From assembly GCF_029633915.1 (NCBI RefSeq), contig NZ_CP091092.1:124001-188000 (forward strand): DNA of 64,000 bases. The letters are read 5' to 3'. Source of the DNA: Methanomicrobium antiquum. Its GTDB lineage: Archaea > Halobacteriota > Methanomicrobia > Methanomicrobiales > Methanomicrobiaceae. A program made the translations under genes and the position numbers. Shown in pieces: positions 18,763 through 26,946 of the stretch (positions within the stretch are counted from its first letter, which is position 1; each line of letters begins with the position of its first letter). A model generated the notes under the pieces. That model saw nothing but the letters and a program-made list of their open reading frames with translations, made no database searches and was not told the origin of the DNA.

Positions 18763-19599
18763 TCAAATTAAAACGCCGTCTTTTTTCTCATACGGGTTGA
18801 TTTCTGAAAATTCATCAGTTTTGTCAGGAGGAATTGCACTGCACAGGTACTGCGGGATTACACACGGCACTCCCCATAGTTCTCCGATTGACACAGGAAG
18901 TCCGTAAACCGCTTCTATTTCAGCCTCTGTTATAACACTTCTGTCGCCGTAGGCGTGAACCGATCTGTCTTTTAGGAAGATAAACCGGTCGGCATATCGA
19001 AGAGCGGTATTTAAGTCATGCATCGTCATTACAGCCGCAATATTATGCTCTGTCACGATATTTCTGATTTTATCTAAAATTTCCACCTGGTTTTTCAAAT
19101 CAAGTGCACTTGTCGGCTCGTCAAGGAGCAGAATCTTTGGCTCCTGAACAAATGCACGGGCGATTGCAATCATCTGAAGCTCACCACCGCTCATTTCGTC
19201 AATGTAGTGCAGCCTGAGGTGGTCAATCATGAACTTTGAAAACGCCGCATCAACGATTTTCAAGTCATTATCGGTTATGTCCCATCCGATATGAGGTCTT
19301 CTTCCAAGAAGAACCGCATCAAATCCGGTAAGCCTTCCGGTTTCAACCCTTTGGGGAACATATCCGATGCGCCTTGCAATCTCCATAACCTCAAGCGAGG
19401 ATATGCAGTCGCCGGCTACTTTTACAACGCCCTGCTTTGGAACTAAAATTCTGTTCAGGCATTTTAAAAGCGTTGTTTTGCCGACACCGTTAGGTCCTAA
19501 AATGACTACAATTTCGCCCTCTGTTATTGAGAAGGCTATGTTGTCAAGCACATTTTTGTTCCTGTACATAAACTGAAGTTCGTCAACTGATAGAATCAT
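18763..19599 (-). CDS. ABC transporter ATP-binding protein (iron siderophore/cobalamin type)
   Basis: A 278-residue FepC/BtuD-like ATPase: Walker A GPNGVGKT, signature MSGGELQM, Walker B ILLLDEPTSALD and a switch histidine (TMHDLN). It has a C-terminal extension of about 30 residues after the catalytic core. It overlaps the permease gene by 4 bases (ATGA), so translation is coupled. Energises import through the adjacent permease. Confidence 0.93.
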   Translation of the reverse strand: MILSVDELQFMYRNKNVLDNIAFSITEGEIVVILGPNGVGKTTLLKCLNRILVPKQGVVKVAGDCISSLEVMEIARRIGYVPQRVETGRLTGFDAVLLGRRPHIGWDITDNDLKIVDAAFSKFMIDHLRLHYIDEMSGGELQMIAIARAFVQEPKILLLDEPTSALDLKNQVEILDKIRNIVTEHNIAAVMTMHDLNTALRYADRFIFLKDRSVHAYGDRSVITEAEIEAVYGLPVSIGELWGVPCVIPQYLCSAIPPDKTDEFSEINPYEKKDGVLI

Positions 19600-20666
19600 C
19601 TGTGATACCCCTTTATTAGAAGATATATGAAGACCGGCGCTCCCAGAAATGAGGTTAAGATTGCAACCGGAAGGACGTATGGCGCCATAATAAGGCGGGC
19701 TACAGTATCAGATGCGAGCAGAAGAAGACTTCCCATAACAATTGAGCCCGGGATTAAGTATCTCTGTTCATCACCGATTATGCGGCGGACCATATGCGGA
19801 CAGACAAGCCCTACAAATCCGATTACGCCCAGAAAAGAAACAAGTATTGCAGTTACAAGTGCGGCGACAATCATTCCTGCGTTTCTTAATTTGTCAACAT
19901 TTACACCAAGACCCTTTGCTGTCTCATCTCCGGCATCCATGGCGTTGTAGTTCCAGCGGTTTAAGATGAAGTAGATGCATGCAGCAAAGGTTACAAAAGA
20001 CATCAGCCAGAATTCAGGCCAGCCTGCCCTTCCAACATCACCAAATGTCCAGTGAACAACCGCCGCCAGTTGTGAGTCATCAGAGAAGTACTGAAGGAAC
20101 ATAACGCCGGCTGTGAACAAAGAAGACAAAGCAACACCTGATAAGATTACAACCTCCGGAGATGATGCCTTAATCTTTGCAATCGCAATAATTGCAATTG
20201 TTGCAAGCATGCAGAAGACAAAAGCTGAAATTGTTGTAAGATATGGATTGTTTATTATGACTGCACCTGCAGTGGTTGAGGTGAGTGTTCCTGTGCCAAG
20301 GAAAATTATTGCAAACGCCGCACCAAATGCACCGGCGTTTGAGATTCCAAGAGTGAAAGGTGATGCAAGCGGGTTTCTGAGAATCGACTGCATGGCAACG
20401 CCTGCAACTGAAAGACCTGCTCCTGCAACTATAGCTGTTAAGGCCTGTGGGAGGCGTGCATGCCATATGATTGAATCAGCCTTTGTTCCCGGATTCTGAC
20501 CAAGAAGTGTCATAATGACCTCTATTGGTGGTATGGATACTGCTCCAAGTGATATTGAAATTATCAAAAGGAAGAATAATGTGACAATCCCTCCGATTAT
20601 CCAGCACAATTTTTTATGGGTATATCTTAAATAATCCTCAGGGATTTTTCCGTTGTCAAGATGCAA
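19596..20666 (-). CDS. ABC transporter permease (FecCD/BtuC family)
   Basis: A 356-residue, about ten-helix permease. Family motifs: GxxLSVAGVAMQSILRNPLASPFTLGISNAGAFGAA-type loop near residues 80-115, SGVALSSLF, and GFVGLVCPHMVRR near residue 280, which contacts the ATPase. Substrate is probably an iron chelate or corrinoid. It is 259 bases downstream of the binding-protein gene, and a 16-base perfect palindrome lies just upstream of its start. Confidence 0.93.
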   Translation of the reverse strand: MHLDNGKIPEDYLRYTHKKLCWIIGGIVTLFFLLIISISLGAVSIPPIEVIMTLLGQNPGTKADSIIWHARLPQALTAIVAGAGLSVAGVAMQSILRNPLASPFTLGISNAGAFGAAFAIIFLGTGTLTSTTAGAVIINNPYLTTISAFVFCMLATIAIIAIAKIKASSPEVVILSGVALSSLFTAGVMFLQYFSDDSQLAAVVHWTFGDVGRAGWPEFWLMSFVTFAACIYFILNRWNYNAMDAGDETAKGLGVNVDKLRNAGMIVAALVTAILVSFLGVIGFVGLVCPHMVRRIIGDEQRYLIPGSIVMGSLLLLASDTVARLIMAPYVLPVAILTSFLGAPVFIYLLIKGYHR

Positions 20667-20691
20667 GCTGATTTCTCTCCGTTTCGAATTT

Positions 20692-20707
20692 TCCTGAAAT
20701 TTCAGGA
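20692..20707. promoter_or_regulatory. 16-bp perfect palindrome upstream of permease gene
   Basis: TCCTGAAATTTCAGGA is a perfect palindrome 25 bases before the permease start, in the 259-base gap after the binding-protein gene. It could be an operator for a dimeric repressor or a short hairpin in the polycistronic transcript. No known regulator box is matched. Confidence 0.35.
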
Positions 20708-20925
20708 TTATTTTGGTATCATTTAAATTAATATCTGAATTTTTGCTATGGTTACGAAAATTTTATTTTATCATACTATTTCTGATCTATTTTCTATGTT
20801 AAAATAAATAAAATTACTTATTTCTAAATCCTTATGAAACTTATTGTTTATCAAAAACTCTGAAATCAAAAAAATTTAAGAGTAAAAGCTCTTTATTCCG
20901 CTTTTAAAGCTCTTAATCGTTCTTG

Positions 20926-22089
20926 TCAGATATCAATCTTTGAAAAGCCGGTATTGTTAAACTGTGAATTCAGTTCATCCAGTACAGGCTCGCCTACGAA
21001 GAATGTGTAGATTTCATCTGCCTTTTCTTCAGGATTTATATCTGAAAAACGCTCAGGGTAGAGTATTTTTCCGATAAAGTAAGCATCAGAAAATACTGTT
21101 TCGTAGTTTGCATTGTAGAAATTGTACGGAAGAACACCGTACACATTACCTGTTTTTTTTGCAGTGAGGCCTTTTAGTGCAGGATCGTTTTTCAGCTGAC
21201 CTATTGCACCGCTGTTTTCCATCTGGATTGTTGAGACATCTATGAATATGTAATCCGGGTCCCAGTCAATTATTGCCTCTTTTGCAACATCAACGTGTGC
21301 TGAGCCAAGGCCGGATGCGACATTATCTGCATTAACCCATAAGAACGGCGGATATGCAGGTTCGGTTGATATAATTCCATGAGCCCCTGCAGATGAAACT
21401 CCGCCAACGTATACTCTTTTAAATTCATCCTCAGGTATTCCTTTGGTTCGTGATTTAAGATCTGCCATTATATCCTCTATATAAGAAATTACCTCCTCTG
21501 CACGCTCATCTTTTCCAAGCACTTTTCCCATGAGGCGAAGACCGGAGTAAAACTCATCCTTTTCAGCCTGATTTTTAAGTGATCCATATGGAAATGCCAC
21601 AACAGGAATGCCTGTTTTCGCTGAAAGTGTGTCTGCCTCGGCACCGCTTGTTCCATAGGATGTGCCGGTTGAGCCTGTTTTGAATACAAGGTCTGGTGAG
21701 ATGTCAATAACCTTTTCAGGATCGTCTTTGCCGCGATATTCGCCAAAGAGCGGAAGTTCATACAATTTTTCCCTGTGTACAAGAGCATAAGGCCTTCCTT
21801 CTATCTCTCTCCATTCTTTTTCAATGCTGTCAACACCGACTGCCAGATCCTGACTCTGCAGGTATACAAGGTATCTCATACACCCGGAACCCGAGCACAA
21901 GACACTTTTGACATCTGAAGGGACAACTATCTCTCTTCCAAAGTTGTCAGTAACTGATATAACATCACTATTTCCTGAAATATCACCTGATGTTTCTTTT
22001 GAATTGTCAACACAGCCTGCAAAAGCTGTAATGCAAATCAGCACTATTGTAAGGATAGTAATACGAAAAGAACCTTTAATAATATCCAT
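20926..22089 (-). CDS. ABC transporter substrate-binding lipoprotein (iron/corrinoid type)
   Basis: A 387-residue periplasmic-binding-type protein (BtuF/FepB family). The signal ends in the lipobox FAGC (Cys25), then comes a Ser/Asp-rich linker and the typical VTDNFGREIVVPSDVKSVLC entry strand. FVGEPV near the end is part of the second lobe. First gene of the transporter set, all on the minus strand. Ligand cannot be fixed; iron complexes or cobamides are the usual choices. Confidence 0.9.
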   Translation of the reverse strand: MDIIKGSFRITILTIVLICITAFAGCVDNSKETSGDISGNSDVISVTDNFGREIVVPSDVKSVLCSGSGCMRYLVYLQSQDLAVGVDSIEKEWREIEGRPYALVHREKLYELPLFGEYRGKDDPEKVIDISPDLVFKTGSTGTSYGTSGAEADTLSAKTGIPVVAFPYGSLKNQAEKDEFYSGLRLMGKVLGKDERAEEVISYIEDIMADLKSRTKGIPEDEFKRVYVGGVSSAGAHGIISTEPAYPPFLWVNADNVASGLGSAHVDVAKEAIIDWDPDYIFIDVSTIQMENSGAIGQLKNDPALKGLTAKKTGNVYGVLPYNFYNANYETVFSDAYFIGKILYPERFSDINPEEKADEIYTFFVGEPVLDELNSQFNNTGFSKIDI

Positions 22090-22247
22090 ACATACTTATT
22101 GTAAAAAGAATAGTAAATATAACTATTGATTTTTATTTTTGAGACTAAAAAAATCTAAAGTCTGTAAATTTTTTTAAAACTGATTATACGGGCGAGGACT
22201 GATTATAAAGGAAATTTAAAAAATTTAGGGGAAAAAATTCAGGATAT

Positions 22248-22880
22248 TTATTCTTTTTTACGTGTCATAATGTAAGGAACAAGGAATATAACAGCAATGG
22301 CCATCCAGAATGTACCAAATATTATTAAAAGCTCTAACTGGAAATCATCGTAAAACCTGGCCTCACAAAAAGTCTTTTTAGTCCATTCGATAATTATTGT
22401 TTCATTTCCGTTTAATTCGGATGTTTCAACATTGCCTCCACTGCTGACCATTCCAAGAAGCGGATTTCTCACATCATAACCCGGCGGAAGATGAAGCGTT
22501 ATATTATAATTCGTCCCGAATAGAGCCTGGAAATTTTTGTTAGACACTTTTGCATCAAAAACAACGGTATAATTTCCCTTTTCAAACGAAATGCTCCTCC
22601 CGATATTCTTAAATTCTGCAGAAGTCTGGTTTTCATAAAGAAGTGTAATGTTTGACACTTCCAGAGGCACTTTTTCTCCCAAAATTCCGGGTTTTATAAA
22701 ATCATGCCTTTCTGAGTCAGTTATTTCAACAGCGGCATGATAGCCTGTTGCATTATCATATACAAAATATGAGGCATTCAGTCCGGATGCGGAAAAAACC
22801 AGAAGGGCTGATAATAATATCAGCGCAATACTGCAAGAAGCGACTCTAAATCTGGATCTATCTCGGTTGGAGGTTCGCAT
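22248..22880 (-). CDS. membrane-anchored hypothetical protein (DUF5803-like)
   Basis: A 210-residue protein with an N-terminal hydrophobic segment (about 15-33), an extracytoplasmic beta-rich domain (LPPGYDV, then SSGGNVE and IIIEWTKKTFCEARFYDDFQ) and a C-terminal membrane helix before a basic TRKKE end. The pattern resembles the archaeal DUF5803 family; I am not certain of that name. The only start, at 22880, lies inside threonine synthase, giving a 61-base same-strand overlap and suggesting translational coupling. Function unknown. Confidence 0.65.
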   Translation of the reverse strand: MRTSNRDRSRFRVASCSIALILLSALLVFSASGLNASYFVYDNATGYHAAVEITDSERHDFIKPGILGEKVPLEVSNITLLYENQTSAEFKNIGRSISFEKGNYTVVFDAKVSNKNFQALFGTNYNITLHLPPGYDVRNPLLGMVSSGGNVETSELNGNETIIIEWTKKTFCEARFYDDFQLELLIIFGTFWMAIAVIFLVPYIMTRKKE

Positions 22881-24022
22881 TGTTTTATCACAGTTTCAGG
22901 ATCTTTTAAGAGGTGTCCTGTAACCACACATACTATTTTTTCGTCAGCATCTAAAAGGCCTTCTTCTGCCATCTTTTTAATTCCGGCTACAGATGCGGCT
23001 GATGCAGGTTCAACGCCTATTCCTTCTTTTCTTGCAAGGTCACGCTGCATTGCAAGAATCTCATCGTCTGTGACAGACAGTGCACAGCCTCCTGTAGCCC
23101 TTATTGCAGTTAATGCTTTTTCAGCATTCACAGGTGCACCAATCCTTATTGCGGTTGCAATTGTCTCTGGGTTTTTTTCCGGAATAAGCACATCAAGGTT
23201 CTTTTTTATAGCCTCAACTACAGGACTTGATCCTTCTGCCTGGACTCCGGTCATCTTTGGAAGTGAATCTGTAAATCCTAAAGCCTGATACTCTAAAAGA
23301 CCTTTGTAAACCGCTGATATGTTTCCTGCGTTTCCGACCGGAAGTACAAATCTGTCCGGAACACAGCCCAACTGATCAACTGCCTCAAAACCAATGGTCT
23401 TTTGACCTTCAAGACGATAGGGGTTTACTGAGTTTAGAAGATACAGGCCTTCAGAGATGCAGAGATCATGCACCATCTCAAGTGCACGGTCAAAGTTTCC
23501 TCTGATTGCAATGACTTTTGCGCCGTGCATAAGTGCCTGCGCTACTTTTCCAAGAGCCACTTTTCCTGCCGGCAAAAGAACAACAGCCGGTATTCCGGCC
23601 TTCGCCGCATATACAGCAAGACTTGCGGAGGTGTTACCTGTGCTGGCACAGGCAACAGTTTTCATTCCAAGCTGAAGCGCCATTGAAACGCCGACTGTCA
23701 TACCTCTGTCCTTAAACGAACCCGACGGATTCATTCCTTCATGCTTTGCATAGAGGTTTTTAAGTCCTAATTCCTCACCAATTCTTTTGAGATGGTAAAG
23801 TGGCGTTCCACCCTCCTGAAGTGAAACAGGCTCTCCCTGAACAGGCAGAAGCTCTTTGTATTTCCATAGACGAAGCGGTCTTTTCTCCCATTCGGAGCGG
23901 GATATTTCAAGTGAATCGAGGTCGTATTTTACGGTCAGCAGATGATTGCAGCTTTTACATCTGTATATTATCTCATTCTGGTCGTATTCTGCGCCACAGT
24001 TTACACAGACAAGACGAAACAT
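22820..24022 (-). CDS. thrC: threonine synthase
   Basis: A 400-residue PLP enzyme of fold type II. The N terminus has a zinc-ribbon-like pair of CxxC motifs (Cys6/9, Cys22/25), common in archaeal ThrC. GGTPLYHL and PSGSFKDRGM follow, with the PLP lysine at Lys104, then ACASTGNTSAS, the phosphate-binding loop region. It makes threonine from O-phosphohomoserine. The downstream membrane-protein gene overlaps its 3' end. Confidence 0.93.
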   Translation of the reverse strand: MFRLVCVNCGAEYDQNEIIYRCKSCNHLLTVKYDLDSLEISRSEWEKRPLRLWKYKELLPVQGEPVSLQEGGTPLYHLKRIGEELGLKNLYAKHEGMNPSGSFKDRGMTVGVSMALQLGMKTVACASTGNTSASLAVYAAKAGIPAVVLLPAGKVALGKVAQALMHGAKVIAIRGNFDRALEMVHDLCISEGLYLLNSVNPYRLEGQKTIGFEAVDQLGCVPDRFVLPVGNAGNISAVYKGLLEYQALGFTDSLPKMTGVQAEGSSPVVEAIKKNLDVLIPEKNPETIATAIRIGAPVNAEKALTAIRATGGCALSVTDDEILAMQRDLARKEGIGVEPASAASVAGIKKMAEEGLLDADEKIVCVVTGHLLKDPETVIKQCEPPTEIDPDLESLLAVLR

Positions 24023-24073
24023 GATTATGAATTTGTGCTTTTAGAGAAGTTATAGATGATGGATAAAACCTGT

Positions 24074-24898
24074 TTATCTCTTAAGTGAACCGGAGATAAA
24101 AAGGACAACTATCCAGGCCAGAATAAAGATTAATGCCGGAAGTATTTTTAAATAGAGCTCAGGGCTTTGATAGTTAATACCTGCGAAAAGAGACGCTGAA
24201 GCGGCTGTTCCAAGGACTAAAACAATCAGCCAGTTTCGTTTGGATTTTGGGATTATTGTGCCTGAAATTTTCGTATTTTTAAATGGAAAAAGCCAAAAAA
24301 CTCCGCTGTGGGTGCACGAATCTTCAAGAAGATGAAGAAAAGCGCCGGCTAAAATTCCAGTGCAAAAAACTGCCTCTGGCCTGCTGGAAAAAAAATCTCC
24401 AGGAGAAGTTTCATAAACACCGCCTGTTATGCCTGTTATGGCACCCGCATTTGTGTCTGAAAAACCTCCCCTGATAAAAAGCTCCAGAAGATTTGAAAAA
24501 AGGCCGGAAATTATTGTTATGTAAATAAGAAGAAGAGCAGATGCAGTGATAATCCCAAACAGCGAGTGTAAAAGTCCTCTGTGTTTTGGCTTTACCCTTC
24601 CGAATGTAACTATATAAACAAACAGCGATACCGGAAAATAAATAAAATATCTGATGAGGTATCCAAAAAACGGAAGCACAAGAACAGTGTGCCGCCTTAA
24701 TGTCCTGATATTTCCGCGTCCGCCTGAAAGCCCGTGCATTATTGCAGAGTCTGCCGCATCTGCATCAGGTGCAAGTGAGCCTATAAAAATTCCGATTGAT
24801 ATCAGCAGTAGAAATAAAGGATCACCGGTTTTTGCAATAAGGGGAAGAAAAATTACTGCTGAAAGGAGGCTGTAAAATACATGCTGCTCACCTCTCAT
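24074..24898 (-). CDS. DUF457 membrane-bound metal-dependent hydrolase-like protein
   Basis: A 274-residue multi-pass membrane protein of the YdjM/DUF457 family. Family hallmarks are histidine/aspartate sites at membrane edges: GSLAPDADAADS, HRGLLHSL and LHLLEDSCT. These resemble a metal site of membrane phospholipase-type enzymes, but the family's activity is not established. It lies 13 bases downstream of the nitrilase-family gene (start at 25715, stop 24912) on the same strand. Confidence 0.8.
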   Translation of the reverse strand: MRGEQHVFYSLLSAVIFLPLIAKTGDPLFLLLISIGIFIGSLAPDADAADSAIMHGLSGGRGNIRTLRRHTVLVLPFFGYLIRYFIYFPVSLFVYIVTFGRVKPKHRGLLHSLFGIITASALLLIYITIISGLFSNLLELFIRGGFSDTNAGAITGITGGVYETSPGDFFSSRPEAVFCTGILAGAFLHLLEDSCTHSGVFWLFPFKNTKISGTIIPKSKRNWLIVLVLGTAASASLFAGINYQSPELYLKILPALIFILAWIVVLFISGSLKR

Positions 24899-24911
24899 AA
24901 TAATTAAAGAT

Positions 24912-25715
24912 CTATTTTTTCTGCCATTCTATGTATAAATCATCCCTGCGGTCTGAAAGTGAATTAAAAATATCTCTTTTATTCAAAACAATTTGTGTGT
25001 CAATTTCTCCATAGAAAAGCCCTTCTTTTTCGTCAGCCTCCAAAACAGTCTCTCCAGATGGTCCGACTAAAGTTGAGCCTCCACAATATTCATCTACCGG
25101 TGTTTTGCCTGTTGTATTTATCCCAGCAATAAAGAACTGATTCTCAATTGCTCTTGAGTGAATGAAAGTTCTCCAGTGATCCATTCTGAGTTTTGGCCAT
25201 GCTGCCTGAACAAAAACGCATCCACAGCCTTCTTTTGCATAGTATGTAAAAAGATCAGAAAACCGGAGATCATAGCAGATAGAAAGACCGAATTTCACTC
25301 CTTTATAAGTAAAAGAAGAGGGAACATCTCCCGGTGAGAAGCATTTGTTTTCACCTCCCGGATTGAAAAGATGAATTTTAGAGTATTTTGAGAGAATTTC
25401 TCCGGAATCTGAAAAAAAGACAGATGTGTTTTTTGGCTTCTCTAAATCTTTACCTGTTTCACGAAAAGCACCCAGTATTCCGATATTAAATTCAGATGCA
25501 ATGGCGGAGAATGCCTTTGGAATTGGTCCGTTTTCATCTGATATGTTTTTATCTGAAAGCGGATTCCATCCTGTTGCGGCCTGTTCGGAAAAAATGATTA
25601 TATCTGCATTGTTTTTTGATGCTTCTTTTGTATAGCTTAAAAATTTTGACAGGTTTTTTTCCGGTTTTTCCCATACCGGATTTGTCTGGGCCAGACAGAG
25701 TTTTAATACAGACAT
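24912..25715 (-). CDS. carbon-nitrogen hydrolase (nitrilase superfamily, omega-amidase-like)
   Basis: A 267-residue enzyme with the catalytic triad Glu44 (FSEQAATGW), Lys113 (SKIHLF) and Cys147 (SICYDLRF). Length and the ICYDLRF motif fit the YafV/Nit2 omega-amidase branch, which hydrolyses alpha-ketoglutaramate-type amides. Cytoplasmic. It probably shares a transcript with the DUF457 gene. Confidence 0.88.
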   Translation of the reverse strand: MSVLKLCLAQTNPVWEKPEKNLSKFLSYTKEASKNNADIIIFSEQAATGWNPLSDKNISDENGPIPKAFSAIASEFNIGILGAFRETGKDLEKPKNTSVFFSDSGEILSKYSKIHLFNPGGENKCFSPGDVPSSFTYKGVKFGLSICYDLRFSDLFTYYAKEGCGCVFVQAAWPKLRMDHWRTFIHSRAIENQFFIAGINTTGKTPVDEYCGGSTLVGPSGETVLEADEKEGLFYGEIDTQIVLNKRDIFNSLSDRRDDLYIEWQKK

Positions 25716-25807
25716 TATAAAAAATAACTGCAGATATTATATATTAATTACCTAAATTTTTTTAAAGAAAAACTGCCTGATTGCTTTTTTTCAAAAAAAC
25801 GTTCCTG

Positions 25808-25902
25808 AAATTCTCAGTTCATGCACGGTTACATGAAATATAATTTTATAAATGTTTTAAATGAAAAGTTCTCTGAAACATTTGTTTCATGGACATTTTC
25901 TG
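25808..25902 (-). repeat. dispersed hairpin repeat, copy C (degenerate)
   Basis: Reverse-orientation, worn copy. It keeps GTTTCATGGAC at the right and TACATGAAATATAATTTTAT in the middle, with a CTGAAAC/GTTTCAT stem. It is one side of a pair with copy D around the 69-residue membrane-protein gene, but here the GTCCATG ends face the gene. Confidence 0.55.
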
Positions 25903-25920
25903 AGTATTTGAGTTGATTGA

Positions 25921-26130
25921 TTAGGGTTTTGTATTTTCATCGCGTGAACCATATATTATTGCAGCAACGCCTGCTATTAAAAGTAATGCCATTAATGGCA
26001 GAATATATATGAAATCTCCCGGACTATTGCCTTCATTTTTTACCAGGATCATGAGTGCTATGAGCAGTCCTGATATTATTAAACTTCCTCCGGAAAGAAT
26101 TGCTCCTCCATAAACTAATTTTTCTGACAT
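25921..26130 (-). CDS. small two-helix membrane protein
   Basis: A 69-residue protein with two hydrophobic helices (about 8-29 and 40-61) joined by a polar NEGNSPGD loop and a charged C terminus. No family recognised. It stands alone and is flanked by repeat copies C and D in inverted orientation. Confidence 0.6.
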   Translation of the reverse strand: MSEKLVYGGAILSGGSLIISGLLIALMILVKNEGNSPGDFIYILPLMALLLIAGVAAIIYGSRDENTKP

Positions 26131-26274
26131 TTTTTCGTAAAGAATTATATTTGTATTCTCTTTTTTAAGCGTTTGTAATCTATATGATTATAAAAGATTA
26201 TTTCTGTATTTCAACAATATAGAAATTAAATTTTATTTTTATGCCTTTTTGTAAAAAATAAAGAAAATTTCCCT

Positions 26275-26322
26275 GAAAACGTCCATGAAATTATATTTCC
26301 TGCACTGGTTTCATAAACGTTT
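26275..26322 (+). repeat. dispersed hairpin repeat, copy D (short)
   Basis: Contains the ACGTCCATGAAATTATATTT start of the family and then GGTTTCATAAACGTTTTTT, the latter joining a T/A tail also seen after copy B. It lacks the central and distal hairpins. It lies between iorB and the small membrane-protein gene. Confidence 0.65.
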
Positions 26323-26346
26323 TTTAAAAAAAAGCCCCTCTATCTT

Positions 26347-26946
26347 TTACTTTAATCTCTCTCCTGTTTCACAACCGAGAATAAATGCTTTTTCATTGAT
26401 TTCTACTGTCTTTTTTGGAACAAGCCTTCTTACAGCCTCAAGAAGTGATTCTTTCTTTAAGGGAATAAAACCTGATGCGGCGCCAAGCATAACAATGTTT
26501 CTGGTAAGAATATTTCCTGCTTTTAGTGCTGTATCTTCTGCATCAATTGTTATTAGTTTTACGTCTGATAACTTCTCTTTAATCTGGTCAGAAGATAAAA
26601 TCTCAAGATTGTTCTGAAAGGCTGACACAGGAACAACAATTCCTTCGGCAGAGACTATTGTACCATTTGGTTTTAGGAAGTGGCGATATCTGAGGGCTTC
26701 TAAAAGATCAAAGGAGATAATTAGATCAGCGCATCCGAAAGATATGAGCGGCCCGTATTTCCCGTCAATTCTGATGTGGGTTTCAACCGAACCTCCACGT
26801 TGTGCCATTCCATGAGTTTCTGCAGAACGAACGTCGCGCCTTTCAATAAGACATGCTTCTCCTATAACATTTGAGGCAAGAATTGTTCCCTGACCTCCAA
26901 CTCCCACAATCATTAAATCAAAACTTTCATCAGGATTATTGGTCAT
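26347..26946 (-). CDS. iorB: indolepyruvate oxidoreductase subunit beta
   Basis: 199 residues from the ATG at 26946, which has GGAGG 7 bases upstream and overlaps the iorA stop as ATGA. Motif VGVGGQGTILASNVIGEA is the thiamine-enzyme gamma-domain signature, and RGGSVETHIRI follows. Together with IorA it oxidises aryl pyruvates from aromatic amino acids to aryl-acetyl-CoA with ferredoxin, or runs in reverse for biosynthesis from aryl acids in methanogens. Confidence 0.93.
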   Translation of the reverse strand: MTNNPDESFDLMIVGVGGQGTILASNVIGEACLIERRDVRSAETHGMAQRGGSVETHIRIDGKYGPLISFGCADLIISFDLLEALRYRHFLKPNGTIVSAEGIVVPVSAFQNNLEILSSDQIKEKLSDVKLITIDAEDTALKAGNILTRNIVMLGAASGFIPLKKESLLEAVRRLVPKKTVEINEKAFILGCETGERLK

